A stretch of DNA of 64,000 bases, from contig JBBSGZ010000002.1 in the NCBI GenBank assembly GCA_038253555.1, positions 8,155 to 72,154 on the forward strand, read 5' to 3'. This document shows positions 34,893 to 44,479 of this stretch, piece after piece. Each line of letters starts with the position of its first letter. Within the stretch, counting starts at the first letter, position 1. The position numbers and the translations under genes were made by a program. The notes under the pieces were generated by a model. It did not search any database and was not told where the DNA came from. It saw only the letters and a program-made list of their open reading frames with translations. This stretch comes from JALYUA01 sp038253555 (GTDB lineage Bacteria; Acidobacteriota; Thermoanaerobaculia; UBA5066; Gp7-AA6).

Positions 34893-37784
34893 ATGACGAT
34901 CGACCCTTTCGGAGCGAGACAGGAGTTTTCTCCGGGGCCGGGGAGAACCGGGGCGTTCTACTCCCTCCCCGGGCTCGAGAAGGCCGGCATCGGTGCCATC
35001 TCGCGCCTGCCCGTCAGCCTGCGCATCGTCCTGGAATCCGTCCTTCGGTCCATGGACGGCAAGCGCATCCGTGAGGAGGACGTCCGGGCGCTCGCCGGCT
35101 GGCAGCCCCGGGCCGAACGCGTCGCCGAGGTGCCGTTTGTCGTCGCGCGGATCCTGCTGCAGGACTTTACGGGCGTTCCCCTGCTGGTCGATCTCGCCGC
35201 CATGCGGTCTGCCGTCGAGCGGCTCGGAAGGGACCCGTCGGTAATCGAGCCGCTCGTTCCGGTCGCGCTCGTGATCGACCATTCCGTGCAGGTGGACGTG
35301 TGGTCGGTCCCCGACGCGTTCCAGAGGAACATGGACATGGAGTTCCGGCGCAACCGGGCGCGCTACGAGTTCCTGAAGTGGGGCATGCAGGCGTTCCACG
35401 GGTTCGACGTCGTCCCTCCGGGCATCGGCATCTGCCACCAGGTGAACCTCGAGTACCTCGCGCGCGGCGTCCTCGAGCGCGAGGGGGTCTGGTTCCCCGA
35501 CACGGTGGTCGGAACCGATTCGCACACCACGATGATCAACGGTCTCGGGATCGTCGGTTGGGGCGTCGGCGGCATAGAGGCCGAGGCGGGGATGCTCGGG
35601 CAGCCCGTCTATTTCCTGGCGCCGGACGTCGTCGGCGTCCACATGACCGGACGGCTCTCGGAAGGCGTCACAGCGACGGACCTCGCGCTCCATTGCACGC
35701 AGATGCTGCGCGCGGCGAAAGTCGTCGGAAAATTCGTCGAGTTCCACGGCGAGGGGGCGGCGTCGCTCCCTCTCCCGGACCGCGCGACGATCGCGAACAT
35801 GGCCCCCGAATACGGCGCGACGATGGGGTACTTCCCCGTCGACGAGGAGTCGTGCCGGTACCTTCTTGCGACCGGCCGGCCGGAAGAGCAAGTGGCGGCG
35901 TTCCGCGCGTACTACCAGGCGCAGGGGCTGTTCGGCATGCCGGCGCCGGGGCAATGCGACTACACCTCCGTTCTGGAGATCGACCTCGCGACCGTGCGGC
36001 CCAGCGTCTCGGGCCCGAAGCGCCCGCAGGACCGGATCGACCTCCCGGATCTGAAGCGCCGCTTCCGCGAGCTCTTCGGCGCGCCGGTCACCGAAAACGG
36101 TTACGGCAAGCGGCCGGAGCAGTTCTCGGAGCGGTACCGCGTGCAGATCGGCTTCGAGGGCTCGACGCCGGACGCGCCGATGGCCGGGGGCGGCCGCCAG
36201 GAGCATCAGACGACCGCGCCGCTCGAAGATAAGGCGGCGCGCACCGACACCAACCCGTGGACCGAGGCGGAGATGGTCAACAACCGTCCGACCCCGGACC
36301 GCGTCGAGGACGTGCCCGAAGAGCACCTTTCGCCCGCCATCGTCACTCTCGGGCACGGCGACGTCCTGATCGCGGCAATCACCTCCTGCACGAACACGTC
36401 GAACCCGAGCGTGATGCTCGCGGCGGGGCTCGTGGCGCAGAAGGCCGTCGGGCGGGGCCTGACCGTCTCGCCGAAGGTCAAGGCCTCTCTCGCGCCGGGC
36501 TCGCGTGTCGTCACGGAGTACCTGGCGCGCACCGGCCTTCAGGAACCGCTCGACCGCCTGGGATTCAACCTCGTGGGCTACGGATGCACGACCTGCATCG
36601 GCAACTCGGGCCCGCTCGACCCCGCGATCGAGGAGTCGGTGACGTCGCACGACCTGATCGCCGCCAGCGTGCTCTCGGGGAACCGCAACTTCGAGGCGCG
36701 CGTCCAGCAGAACATCAAGGCGAACTTCCTGATGAGCCCGCCGCTCGTGGTCGCGTTTGCCCTCGCGGGCCGCGTCGACATCAACATGGCCGAGGAGCCG
36801 CTCGGACGCGGGAGCGACGGACGCGACGTTTACTTGCGCGACATCTGGCCGAGCCTGGACGAAGTTCGACAGGCGATCGCGCGATCCGTCGATCCCGCCA
36901 CGTACCGGCGCCTCTACTCGGACTTCATCGAAGCCAACCCGCTCTGGAACGAGATCCCGAGCGCCACCGGGAAAACGTACCGCTGGGACCCGCACTCGAC
37001 TTACATCCAGGAGCCGCCGTTCTTCGACCGCTTCAGCATGGTTCCCGAGGGTGTCTGCGACATTCGCAACGCGCGCGCCCTCGCGATCTTTGGCGACTCG
37101 GTCACGACCGATCACATCAGCCCGGCGGGCGCGATCAAGAAAACCTCCCCCGCGGGTCTCTACCTTCAGGAGAAGGGCATCGCCCCGGAGGACTTCAACA
37201 GCTACGGGTCGCGCCGCGGGAACGACCGCGTGATGACCCGTGGGACGTTCGCCAACGTCCGTATCAAGAACCGGATGGTTGCCGGCATCGAGGGCGGCGT
37301 GACCGTTTACCAGCCGCACGGGGAGCAGATCTCGATTTACGAAGCCGCCCTCCGTTACCAGGCCGGGCACATTCCTCTCGTGGTCTTCGCGGGGCAGGAA
37401 TATGGCTCGGGGAGCTCTCGGGACTGGGCCGCGAAGGGCACGCGGCTCCTCGGCGTCCGCGCGGTCGTCGCGCAGAGCTTCGAAAGGATCCACCGATCGA
37501 ACCTCGTCTTCATGGGCATCCTCCCCTGCCAGTTTCCGGACGGGGCAAATGCCGAAAGCCTGGGTATCACGGGGACGGAAACGTACGACATCACCGGCCT
37601 CGGAGAGGGGATTCGCCCGCGGCAGTCGGTCGAGCTCACCGTCCGCTCGGCCGACAAGACGGAGAAGCGAATCCCCCTGCTGGTGCGTATCGACACGCCG
37701 ATCGAGGCGGATTACTACCGGCACGGAGGCATCCTGCCGTACGTGCTGCGGCACCTCCTCGCCACGGAGGCCCCGGCCGTCTGA
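34893..37784 (+). CDS. acnA: Aconitate hydratase A
   Basis: Isomerises citrate to isocitrate in the TCA cycle through a 4Fe-4S cluster. 963 residues, slightly longer than the usual ~900. Features are VLIAAITSCTNTSNPSVMLAAGLVA (first cluster Cys), GYGCTTCIGNSGPLD (the other two), an N-terminal VIDHSVQVD, GTDSHTTMINGLGI, and the swivelling C-terminal domain with QEYGSGSSRDWAAKG. A region of about 35 residues at about 425-460 (PMAGGGRQEHQTTAP and following, Asp/Glu-rich) is longer than usual. A TAGACT hexamer lies near 34838 and AGGAGG about 17 bases upstream of the ATG. Confidence 0.97.
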   Translation: MTIDPFGARQEFSPGPGRTGAFYSLPGLEKAGIGAISRLPVSLRIVLESVLRSMDGKRIREEDVRALAGWQPRAERVAEVPFVVARILLQDFTGVPLLVDLAAMRSAVERLGRDPSVIEPLVPVALVIDHSVQVDVWSVPDAFQRNMDMEFRRNRARYEFLKWGMQAFHGFDVVPPGIGICHQVNLEYLARGVLEREGVWFPDTVVGTDSHTTMINGLGIVGWGVGGIEAEAGMLGQPVYFLAPDVVGVHMTGRLSEGVTATDLALHCTQMLRAAKVVGKFVEFHGEGAASLPLPDRATIANMAPEYGATMGYFPVDEESCRYLLATGRPEEQVAAFRAYYQAQGLFGMPAPGQCDYTSVLEIDLATVRPSVSGPKRPQDRIDLPDLKRRFRELFGAPVTENGYGKRPEQFSERYRVQIGFEGSTPDAPMAGGGRQEHQTTAPLEDKAARTDTNPWTEAEMVNNRPTPDRVEDVPEEHLSPAIVTLGHGDVLIAAITSCTNTSNPSVMLAAGLVAQKAVGRGLTVSPKVKASLAPGSRVVTEYLARTGLQEPLDRLGFNLVGYGCTTCIGNSGPLDPAIEESVTSHDLIAASVLSGNRNFEARVQQNIKANFLMSPPLVVAFALAGRVDINMAEEPLGRGSDGRDVYLRDIWPSLDEVRQAIARSVDPATYRRLYSDFIEANPLWNEIPSATGKTYRWDPHSTYIQEPPFFDRFSMVPEGVCDIRNARALAIFGDSVTTDHISPAGAIKKTSPAGLYLQEKGIAPEDFNSYGSRRGNDRVMTRGTFANVRIKNRMVAGIEGGVTVYQPHGEQISIYEAALRYQAGHIPLVVFAGQEYGSGSSRDWAAKGTRLLGVRAVVAQSFERIHRSNLVFMGILPCQFPDGANAESLGITGTETYDITGLGEGIRPRQSVELTVRSADKTEKRIPLLVRIDTPIEADYYRHGGILPYVLRHLLATEAPAV

Positions 37785-37819
37785 CCGTGGACATCGGTCG
37801 TGTTCCCGGATCGAGGCGG

Positions 37820-37825
37820 TAGAAT
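37820..37825 (+). promoter_or_regulatory. Putative -10 hexamer of the hemE operon
   Basis: TAGAAT (GGTAGAAT), 11 bases before the hemE ATG at 37837. No ribosome-binding site is visible between them. Confidence 0.45.
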
Positions 37826-37836
37826 TTGCCCGTTTG

Positions 37837-38895
37837 ATGCCTGCACCCACACCGTCGTCCGGACGGCGGCTCGTAGACGCCTGTTTTGCCCGTCCCGTCG
37901 ACCGCCCGCCGGTCTGGATGATGCGGCAGGCGGGCCGGTACCTGCCCGAGTACCGCGAGGTGCGGCGCACCGTGTCCTTCTGGGACCTCTGCCGGAACGC
38001 GGACCTCGCCGCGGAGGTCTCGCTCCAGCCCTTTCGCCGGTTCGATCCCGACGGGGTGATTTTCTTCTCGGACATCCTCGTCCCGGTCGCCGCGATGGGC
38101 GCGAAGGTCGAGTTCACGGAAGGGGGGCCGCATCTCCCCGAGCCGGTGCGGTCGAGCTCGGACGTGCGCCGGCTTCACCGCTTCGACCCGGCGGAGTCGA
38201 TCGGCTTTACCGGAAAAATCCTGTCGTCGCTGCGCGCGAGTGTGGGCGACAACGCCGCGGTGCTCGGCTTCTGCGGCGCCCCCTGGACGCTCGCCTCGTA
38301 TCTGATCGAGGGCGGCGGCTCGAAGTCGTTCTCGGGGATCAAGGAAATGATGGGGCGGGACCGCGAGACCCTCGGCCGGCTCCTCGACCTTCTCGCGGAC
38401 GTCGTGGGCGACGTGCTGTCCTTCCAGATCGCGTCGGGCGCTCAGGCGGTTCAGCTCTTCGACACCTGGGCCGGAGAGCTCACCGCCGAGGATTATCGGG
38501 CGTGGGCGCTTCCCGCCGTCGCGCGAGCCATCTCCCGCATCGACCGGCGGGGCGCTCCGGTCCTGCTGTACGTGAATGGCTGCGGACACCTGCTCGAGGA
38601 AATGGCGAAATCGGGCGCGGACGTCCTCTCGATCGACTGGCGGGTGCCGCTCGCCGAGGCCCGCCGCCGGGTGCCGGCTCTCGCCCTGCAGGGCAACCTC
38701 GATCCGGGGATCCTCCTCGGCGAGCCGGCGGAAGTCGGGCGCCGGACGCGCGACATGGTCCGCGCCACGGAAGGTCGAGCGCACATCGTGAACCTCGGCC
38801 ACGGTGTGCTGCCCCCCTCTCGGATCGACTGTGTCGAGGCGTTCTTCTCCGCCGCCCGGGAGCCGCTCACAGTTTCCACCGAGGTGCGCGGGTGA
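37837..38895 (+). CDS. hemE: Uroporphyrinogen decarboxylase
   Basis: Removes four acetate carboxyls of uroporphyrinogen III to give coproporphyrinogen III. 352 residues from ATG at 37837. Family blocks are PPVWMMRQAGRYLPEYR (substrate-binding Arg), FFSDILVPVAAMG (catalytic Asp), FCGAPWTLASYLIEGG, QLFDTWAG, and LQGNLDPGILLG with NLGHGVLPPS at the end. The stop overlaps the hemN GTG (GTGA). First gene of the plus-strand heme arm. Confidence 0.97.
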   Translation: MPAPTPSSGRRLVDACFARPVDRPPVWMMRQAGRYLPEYREVRRTVSFWDLCRNADLAAEVSLQPFRRFDPDGVIFFSDILVPVAAMGAKVEFTEGGPHLPEPVRSSSDVRRLHRFDPAESIGFTGKILSSLRASVGDNAAVLGFCGAPWTLASYLIEGGGSKSFSGIKEMMGRDRETLGRLLDLLADVVGDVLSFQIASGAQAVQLFDTWAGELTAEDYRAWALPAVARAISRIDRRGAPVLLYVNGCGHLLEEMAKSGADVLSIDWRVPLAEARRRVPALALQGNLDPGILLGEPAEVGRRTRDMVRATEGRAHIVNLGHGVLPPSRIDCVEAFFSAAREPLTVSTEVRG

Positions 38896-40280
38896 CGGAC
38901 GGCATCGGCCGCCTGTCGGTCGATCTTCTCCGGCGCTACAACGTCCAGGGCCCCCGGTACACGTCGTACCCGACCGCTCCCGTCTGGAAGGAGGGCCTCG
39001 GCCCGCGCGACTACGAGCAGCTGCTGGTGGAAAGCGCGGGCGAGCCCGAGCCGCGGCCGCTTTCGCTCTACCTCCACCTGCCCTTCTGCGAAAAGCTCTG
39101 CTACTTCTGCGGCTGCACGGTCGTCATTACGGGGACGGAGCACCGGCTGGAAGACCCGTACCTTTCAACACTCGCCCGGGAGATCGACTGGGTGGCGGCA
39201 CGGGCGGGGCGCGGACGCCGCGTCGTCCAGCTTCATCTCGGCGGCGGCACGCCCACCTATTTCGCCCCCGAAAAGCTCGAGGCTCTCCTGGCCCGGCTTC
39301 GTGAAAGCTTCGACTTCTCTCCCGACGCCGAGCTCGGCGTCGAGGTCGACCCGCGCGTCACGACGACGGAGCATCTCCGGGCGCTGGCGCGCGCGGGTTT
39401 CAACCGGCTCTCTATGGGAGTCCAGGATTTCGACCCGCGCGTCCAGGCCGCGATCAACCGGATCCAGCCGTTCGAGGACACGCGCGCGCTGGTCGACGAG
39501 GCGCGCCGGCTCGGTTTCCTCAGCATCAACATGGACCTCATCTACGGGCTTCCGTACCAGACGCCCGGGACTTTCGGCGAGACGATCGACCGGGTCCTCC
39601 AGATCGGCCCCGACCGCCTGGCGGTCTACTCGTACGCAAACGTCCCGTGGATGAAGAAGCACCAGAGGATCCTGGAACCGCACCTCCCGAGCGAGGCGGA
39701 AAAATTCGGGATCTTCCAGACCGCTCTCGAGCGGTTCCAGGATGCGGGGTTCGAGTACATCGGCATGGACCATTTCGCCCGGCCGGACGACGAGCTCGCC
39801 CGCGCGCGGAAAAGCCGCACACTGCATCGCAACTTTCAGGGTTATACGACCAAGGCCGGCACGGATCTCATCGGGATGGGGATGAGCGCGATCGGCGAAG
39901 TCGGCGACGGCTACGTCCAGAACGCCCGCGACCTCGCGCCCTATCGCGCGGCCGTCGAACGCGACGGCGCCGCGACGTTCCGGGGCTTCCGCCTCTCCGC
40001 GGACGATCGGCTGCGCCGCAGCGTCATCCAGCGCCTCCTCTGCCACGGCGTCATCGTGAAAGCGGACGTCGAGAGAGAGTTCGGTATCCGGTTCGACGGC
40101 CTTTTCGCCGACGCCCTCGAGAGCCTCCGCCCGCTCGCCGACGACGGTCTCGTCGAGCTCCTGCCGTCGGAAATCCGGGCGACGCCGGTGGGACGGGTCT
40201 TCCTTCGCAATCTCGCAATGCCTTTCGACGCGTATCTCTCGGTCCCCGCGGACCGGCCCGTATTCTCGAGGACGCTTTGA
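38892..40280 (+). CDS. hemN: Oxygen-independent coproporphyrinogen-III oxidase
   Basis: Radical-SAM enzyme converting coproporphyrinogen III to protoporphyrinogen IX without oxygen. 462 residues, close to true HemN (about 457) rather than shorter HemW paralogues. RYTSYPTAP at the N-terminus and the cluster CEKLCYFCGC (CxxxCxxCxC) are diagnostic. LGGGTPTYF, MGVQDFDPRVQAAINRIQ, MDLIYGLP and GMDHFARPDDELA also match. GTG at 38892 overlaps the hemE stop. Confidence 0.97.
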   Translation: MTDGIGRLSVDLLRRYNVQGPRYTSYPTAPVWKEGLGPRDYEQLLVESAGEPEPRPLSLYLHLPFCEKLCYFCGCTVVITGTEHRLEDPYLSTLAREIDWVAARAGRGRRVVQLHLGGGTPTYFAPEKLEALLARLRESFDFSPDAELGVEVDPRVTTTEHLRALARAGFNRLSMGVQDFDPRVQAAINRIQPFEDTRALVDEARRLGFLSINMDLIYGLPYQTPGTFGETIDRVLQIGPDRLAVYSYANVPWMKKHQRILEPHLPSEAEKFGIFQTALERFQDAGFEYIGMDHFARPDDELARARKSRTLHRNFQGYTTKAGTDLIGMGMSAIGEVGDGYVQNARDLAPYRAAVERDGAATFRGFRLSADDRLRRSVIQRLLCHGVIVKADVEREFGIRFDGLFADALESLRPLADDGLVELLPSEIRATPVGRVFLRNLAMPFDAYLSVPADRPVFSRTL

Positions 40281-40308
40281 GGGCGTGGCTCTCGCGGCCG
40301 GCAGCCTC

Positions 40309-41304
40309 ATGACGTCGCGGGCCATCCTCTTTCTCCAGCTCGGCGGCCCGGAGACGCTGGACGACGTGCCCGGATTTCTCTATCGCCTGTTCTCCGATCC
40401 CGACGTGATCCGGGTCAAGCCGGCGCTCCTCCGGAAGGCCATCGCCGCAACGATCGCGCTGGCGCGCCAGAAGGCTTCGCGCGAGCTCTACCGCGCGATC
40501 GGCGGCGGATCGCCGATCCGGCGCCTCACCGACCAGCAGGCTGCGGGCGTCGAACGGCGCCTCGCGGAAGGGGGACGCGCTGTCCCCGTCAGGACCGCCA
40601 TGACCTGTTCCGCCCCGCTCGTGGAGCACGTGGTCCGCGACCTCGCGCGCTCCGGGGTCGACCGCTTCCTCGCCGTCCCTCTCTACCCCCAGTACTCGCT
40701 GACTACGACGAAAGGCGCGCTCGAGCGCTCGCGCGAGGCCGTCCGCCGCCACGCGCCCGGCGCGACGCTCGTCGAGATGTGCTCGTGGCCGACGCACCCC
40801 CTGTTCGTGAAGGCCCACGCCGACGCGATCGCGATCGAGATGGCGAAGTTTCCGGACCCTCGCCCCGAGGCCATCCACCTGTTGTTTTCGGCGCACTCGA
40901 TCCCGAAGAAGCTCGTGACGCGCGACGGCGATCCGTATCAGAGGGAGGTGGAAGCCTCCGTGGCGGCGATCGCGGAGCGCCTCGGCGGATCGTCTCCGCG
41001 CTCTCTCGCGTATCAGTCCAAACTGGGTCCAGTGGAGTGGCTGGGACCTCAGACGCTCGACGTGCTGGGCGAGCTCGGGCGGGAGGGGACCTCCCAGGTC
41101 CTGGTCATCCCGATCGCTTTCGTGACCGACCACGTGGAGACGCTGTACGAGGTCGACCAGCTCTTCGGAGACGCGGCCCGGGCGGCGGGGATCGCCCATT
41201 TCCGGAGAACGCCGGGGTTGAACGACGATCCGACGTTTCTGTCGGCTCTCGAGGACATCGTCCTGTCGCAGCCGGCGTTCTGGTCGGACGCGCCCGCGGC
41301 CTGA
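40309..41304 (+). CDS. hemH: Ferrochelatase (protoporphyrin type)
   Basis: Inserts Fe2+ into protoporphyrin IX. 331 residues from ATG at 40309 (a GTG eight codons upstream is possible). Catalytic His is in LLFSAHSIPKKLV and the paired Glu in TDHVETLYEVD. LFLQLGGPETLDDV and PLYPQYSLTTT are family blocks. It follows hemN and is one base from the hemY start. Confidence 0.96.
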   Translation: MTSRAILFLQLGGPETLDDVPGFLYRLFSDPDVIRVKPALLRKAIAATIALARQKASRELYRAIGGGSPIRRLTDQQAAGVERRLAEGGRAVPVRTAMTCSAPLVEHVVRDLARSGVDRFLAVPLYPQYSLTTTKGALERSREAVRRHAPGATLVEMCSWPTHPLFVKAHADAIAIEMAKFPDPRPEAIHLLFSAHSIPKKLVTRDGDPYQREVEASVAAIAERLGGSSPRSLAYQSKLGPVEWLGPQTLDVLGELGREGTSQVLVIPIAFVTDHVETLYEVDQLFGDAARAAGIAHFRRTPGLNDDPTFLSALEDIVLSQPAFWSDAPAA

Positions 41305-41305
41305 C

Positions 41306-42676
41306 GTGACGACCGTCGTCGTCGGAGGCGGGCTCGCGGGCTTGATCTGCGCGCGTTCGCTCGCGGCGGGCGGTGAGGACGTCCGGCTGCTCGAGAAGTC
41401 GGACCGGCCGGGCGGCGTCGTTCGCACCGAGCGCCGGGACGGCTTTCTCCTGGAGCTCGGGCCCAACACGGTTCGGCCCACCCCGGAGCTGCTCGCAATC
41501 GTCCGGGAGCTCGGCCTCGAATCGGAGATGGTTCTTTCGAGCCCGCGTCTCCCCCGGTACATCGAGTGGAACGGAGCCCTGCATGCGCTCCCGTCTTCGC
41601 CCCTGGCGTTGGCGAAGACGCGGCTTCTCTCCCCAAAGGGGAAACTGCGGCTCCTGGGCGAGCCGTTCGTGTCCCGCGCCGCGGTCTCCACCGACCCGGA
41701 GACCGTGCGCTCCTTTTTTACCCGCCGCCTCGGCCCCGAAGCGGCCGACCGGTTCATCGCGCCTTTCGTCGCCGGAATCTTCGCGGGCGACCCGTTGCGG
41801 CTATCGGCGGCAGACGCCTTCCCGGCCTTGACGCGAGGCGAACGGCGGCACGGGAGCCTTTTCGCGACGGCCATCGGCGCCGTGCGCCAACGCGATCGGT
41901 CGCGTCCGCGAGTCCGGGGCCTCCTCTCCTTCCGAAGCGGCCTCGAGACTCTGCCCCGCGCGCTGGCCGGCGCGCTCGGGGAGCGGCTCGAGAAGGAAAC
42001 TTCGGTGGAGTCGATCTGCCCGGAAAGGGGCGGGTGGGTCGTCCAGACCTCGCGCGGGACCTTCCGGGCGCAGAGGGTCATCCTCGCCTGCGCCGCCGGC
42101 GAGAGCGCCGGCTTCGTGAGGGGGTTCGACGCCGAGGCCGCCGTGGCTCTCTCCTCGATCCCGTACCCGCCGGTCGCGGTCCTTCACTTCTCCTGGCCGG
42201 CGCAGGACCTGCGCGCTCCGCTCCGGGGGTTCGGCCATCTCGTCGTTCCGACGCCCGGCCGGCGCGTGCTCGGCGCCGTCTGGAGCTCCAGCCTCTTTTC
42301 GGGACGCGCCCCGGAAGGTCAGACTCTCGTGACGGCGTTTGCCGGCGGCGCCGGCGATTCCGCCGCGGCCCGTCTCTCAGACGGCGAGCTCGAAGGCATC
42401 GCGGCCCGCGAGCTCTCCGAGTCCCTGGGAGCGACCTCGCCCCCGCGGCTGGTCGCCCTGACGCGATGGCCGCGCGCGATTCCGCAGTACGAGATCGGTC
42501 ACGCGCACAGGATGGCGGTCCTGGACCGCGTGGAGGCGCGTTGGCCCGGGCTCCTCTTTCTGGGAAGTTACCGGGGAGGCATCTCGGTGGGCGACGTGGT
42601 GAAGAACGCGCTTGCCGTCCCTCCCGCGGATCTGGCGGAGAGTCCGGCGCCCGAGCTGCTGGCGCGCCTCCGTTGA
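41306..42676 (+). CDS. hemY: Protoporphyrinogen oxidase, oxygen-dependent (HemY/HemG type)
   Basis: FAD enzyme oxidising protoporphyrinogen IX to protoporphyrin IX using oxygen. 456 residues from GTG at 41306. N-terminal FAD fingerprint VVVGGGLAGLICARSLAAGG plus E in LLEKSDRPGG. The C-terminal FAD-binding motif is LLFLGSYRGGISVGDVVKNAL. SFRSGLETLPRALA is also typical. Its pairing with hemH, and the absence here of a coproporphyrin-dependent decarboxylase, point to the classical protoporphyrin route. Confidence 0.95.
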   Translation: MTTVVVGGGLAGLICARSLAAGGEDVRLLEKSDRPGGVVRTERRDGFLLELGPNTVRPTPELLAIVRELGLESEMVLSSPRLPRYIEWNGALHALPSSPLALAKTRLLSPKGKLRLLGEPFVSRAAVSTDPETVRSFFTRRLGPEAADRFIAPFVAGIFAGDPLRLSAADAFPALTRGERRHGSLFATAIGAVRQRDRSRPRVRGLLSFRSGLETLPRALAGALGERLEKETSVESICPERGGWVVQTSRGTFRAQRVILACAAGESAGFVRGFDAEAAVALSSIPYPPVAVLHFSWPAQDLRAPLRGFGHLVVPTPGRRVLGAVWSSSLFSGRAPEGQTLVTAFAGGAGDSAAARLSDGELEGIAARELSESLGATSPPRLVALTRWPRAIPQYEIGHAHRMAVLDRVEARWPGLLFLGSYRGGISVGDVVKNALAVPPADLAESPAPELLARLR

Positions 42677-42686
42677 GGGCCGACGC

Positions 42687-43715
42687 ATGGCGCTGACGAT
42701 CCGGACGGAAAGCCTTCGAAAAGTCTACACCTCCGCGCCGCCCTCTGCTTCGGCGGGGCGCGGCATCGCGGGCGCGCCCTTTGCCTGGCGCGGCCCGTCC
42801 GCCGGACGGCAGCGGGTCGACGTCGTCGCTCTCGACGACCTGACGCTGGAGGTCGCGGCGGGAGAGATCTTCGGGCTGCTCGGACCAAACGGCGCCGGGA
42901 AATCGACGACGGTCGGCATCCTGACGACCCGGGTGCGCCCGACGGCGGGGCGCGCGTGGATCGGGGACGAGGAAGTGTGGAAGCGACGGGTCTCGGTCAA
43001 ACGCCGGATCGGAGTGGTCCCGCAGCGGCCCAACCTGGACTTTGCGCTGACCGCCCGCGAGATCCTCCTGTTTCACGGCGCCTATTTCGGGATCGCGCCC
43101 GGCGAGCGTCAGACGCGCGCCAGAGCGCTCCTGGACCGCTTTCAGCTCACCGATCGCGCCGACCAGCTCGTCGTCGGATTTTCCGGCGGGATGATGCAGC
43201 GGCTGTCGATCGCGCGCGCGATGATGCACGAGCCGGACGTGCTTTTCCTGGACGAGCCGTCGTCGGGCCTCGACCCGCAGACCCGGCTCCTGCTCTGGGA
43301 GATCGTGCGGGAGTACGGCGCGCGCGGGCGTACGATCGTGCTCACGACGCACAACATGGAAGAGGCCGACGATCTCTGCGGGCGCGTGGCGATCGTGGAC
43401 CACGGCCGCGTCATCGCGCTCGGCTCGCCCGAAGCCCTGAAGGCCACCGTGCCGGGCGGGCACGTGATCCGGCTGCAGGTCTCGCCCCGCTCGCCGGAGC
43501 TGATGGATTCCCTGTCCGACGCTGGAGGCGTCACGCAGGTTCGGCCGGTGGGCGCGTCCGGGGCGGACGTGTACGCCGATCGCGGGGGGCCCCTCGTGCC
43601 GGATCTCTTGAACCGCGTGCTCGCCGCCGGCGCGGTCGTCTCCGACGTGCACATCTCCGAGCCGTCGCTCGAGAACCTGTTTCTTCACCACACCGGCCGG
43701 AGCCTTCGGGATTGA
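42687..43715 (+). CDS. ABC-2 exporter ATP-binding protein
   Basis: 342 residues from ATG at 42687. Walker A GPNGAGKST, Q-loop VVPQRPNLDF, signature FSGGMMQRLSIARAMM, Walker B VLFLDEPSSGLDPQ, and H-loop TTHNMEEADDL. About 28 extra residues (SAPPSASAGRG to GRQRVD) lie between the first strand (LRKVYT) and VALDDLTLEV. The C-terminal DrrA-like domain ends SEPSLENLFLHHTG. The TTG of the permease overlaps its stop. Drug, lipid or heme-intermediate export are all possible; the substrate is not determined. Confidence 0.93.
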   Translation: MALTIRTESLRKVYTSAPPSASAGRGIAGAPFAWRGPSAGRQRVDVVALDDLTLEVAAGEIFGLLGPNGAGKSTTVGILTTRVRPTAGRAWIGDEEVWKRRVSVKRRIGVVPQRPNLDFALTAREILLFHGAYFGIAPGERQTRARALLDRFQLTDRADQLVVGFSGGMMQRLSIARAMMHEPDVLFLDEPSSGLDPQTRLLLWEIVREYGARGRTIVLTTHNMEEADDLCGRVAIVDHGRVIALGSPEALKATVPGGHVIRLQVSPRSPELMDSLSDAGGVTQVRPVGASGADVYADRGGPLVPDLLNRVLAAGAVVSDVHISEPSLENLFLHHTGRSLRD

Positions 43716-44479
43716 CGAAGACGTTCTTTGCGCTGCTGTCCCGGGACGCGCATGTCGCGCGCCGGAACTTCGTTCCTCTCCTCCTGCAGACTCTGCTGCA
43801 GCCGATGCTGCTCGTTTTCGTCTTCGGCCGGGTCCTGACGACCAGCGGGTACATGCCCGTCGAATACAAGAGCCTCCTGCTCCCCGGCATCATCGCGCTC
43901 GCGATGATGCTCGCCGGGATCCAGGCCGTCGCGATGCCCGTCATTTCGGAATTTCAGTTCACGAAGGAGATCGAGGACCGCCTGCTCGCGCCGATAGAGA
44001 TCGAGTGGGTCGCCGTCGAGAAGATCTTCGCCGGGATGATTCAGGCGCTCGTCGCGGGGCTCGTCGTCCTGCCGGCCGCCTGGTTCACGATGGGGCGCGG
44101 CGTGGCCCTCGCGTTCCCGCATCCCGTCTACTTCGGCGTCCTGTGCCTCGCCGTCGCTCTCCTTTCCTCCTCGATCGGTCTGACGCTCGGATGCTCGGTG
44201 GGACAGACGCAGATCGGGCTGATGTTCAGCCTGGTTCTGGCGCCGATGATCTTCTTCGGCTGCACGTACTACCCCTGGACCGCGCTCGACAAGTTTCCGA
44301 TCCTGCAGAAGATCGTCCTGATCAATCCGATGGTCTATTCGAGCGAGGGCCTGCGTTCCGCCCTGGTCCCCCAGTTTCCGCACCTGCCGATGGCCGCCGT
44401 CGCCGGCGGACTCATTTTCTTCAACGCTCTTTTTGTCTCGCTCGGGATCCGGCAGTTCCGGCGGAAGGCCGTGCTCTAG
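43712..44479 (+). CDS. ABC-2 type permease
   Basis: 255 residues with six predicted membrane helices, from TTG at 43712 (TTGA overlap with the ATPase gene). RNFVPLLLQTLLQPMLLVFVFGRVL at the N-terminus and GCTYYPWTALDKFPILQKIVLINPMVYSSEGLR near the end match the DrrB/NodJ-type ABC-2 family. Together with the upstream ATPase it should form a complete exporter. The stop abuts the convergent cytochrome c stop with no spacer. Confidence 0.93.
   Translation: MTKTFFALLSRDAHVARRNFVPLLLQTLLQPMLLVFVFGRVLTTSGYMPVEYKSLLLPGIIALAMMLAGIQAVAMPVISEFQFTKEIEDRLLAPIEIEWVAVEKIFAGMIQALVAGLVVLPAAWFTMGRGVALAFPHPVYFGVLCLAVALLSSSIGLTLGCSVGQTQIGLMFSLVLAPMIFFGCTYYPWTALDKFPILQKIVLINPMVYSSEGLRSALVPQFPHLPMAAVAGGLIFFNALFVSLGIRQFRRKAVL

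Noticed and set aside
34686..38117. 1143-codon antisense frame opposite aconitase
   Set aside because: Dense in Arg/Asp/Gly and continuous only because of high GC; the sense strand has full aconitase motifs.
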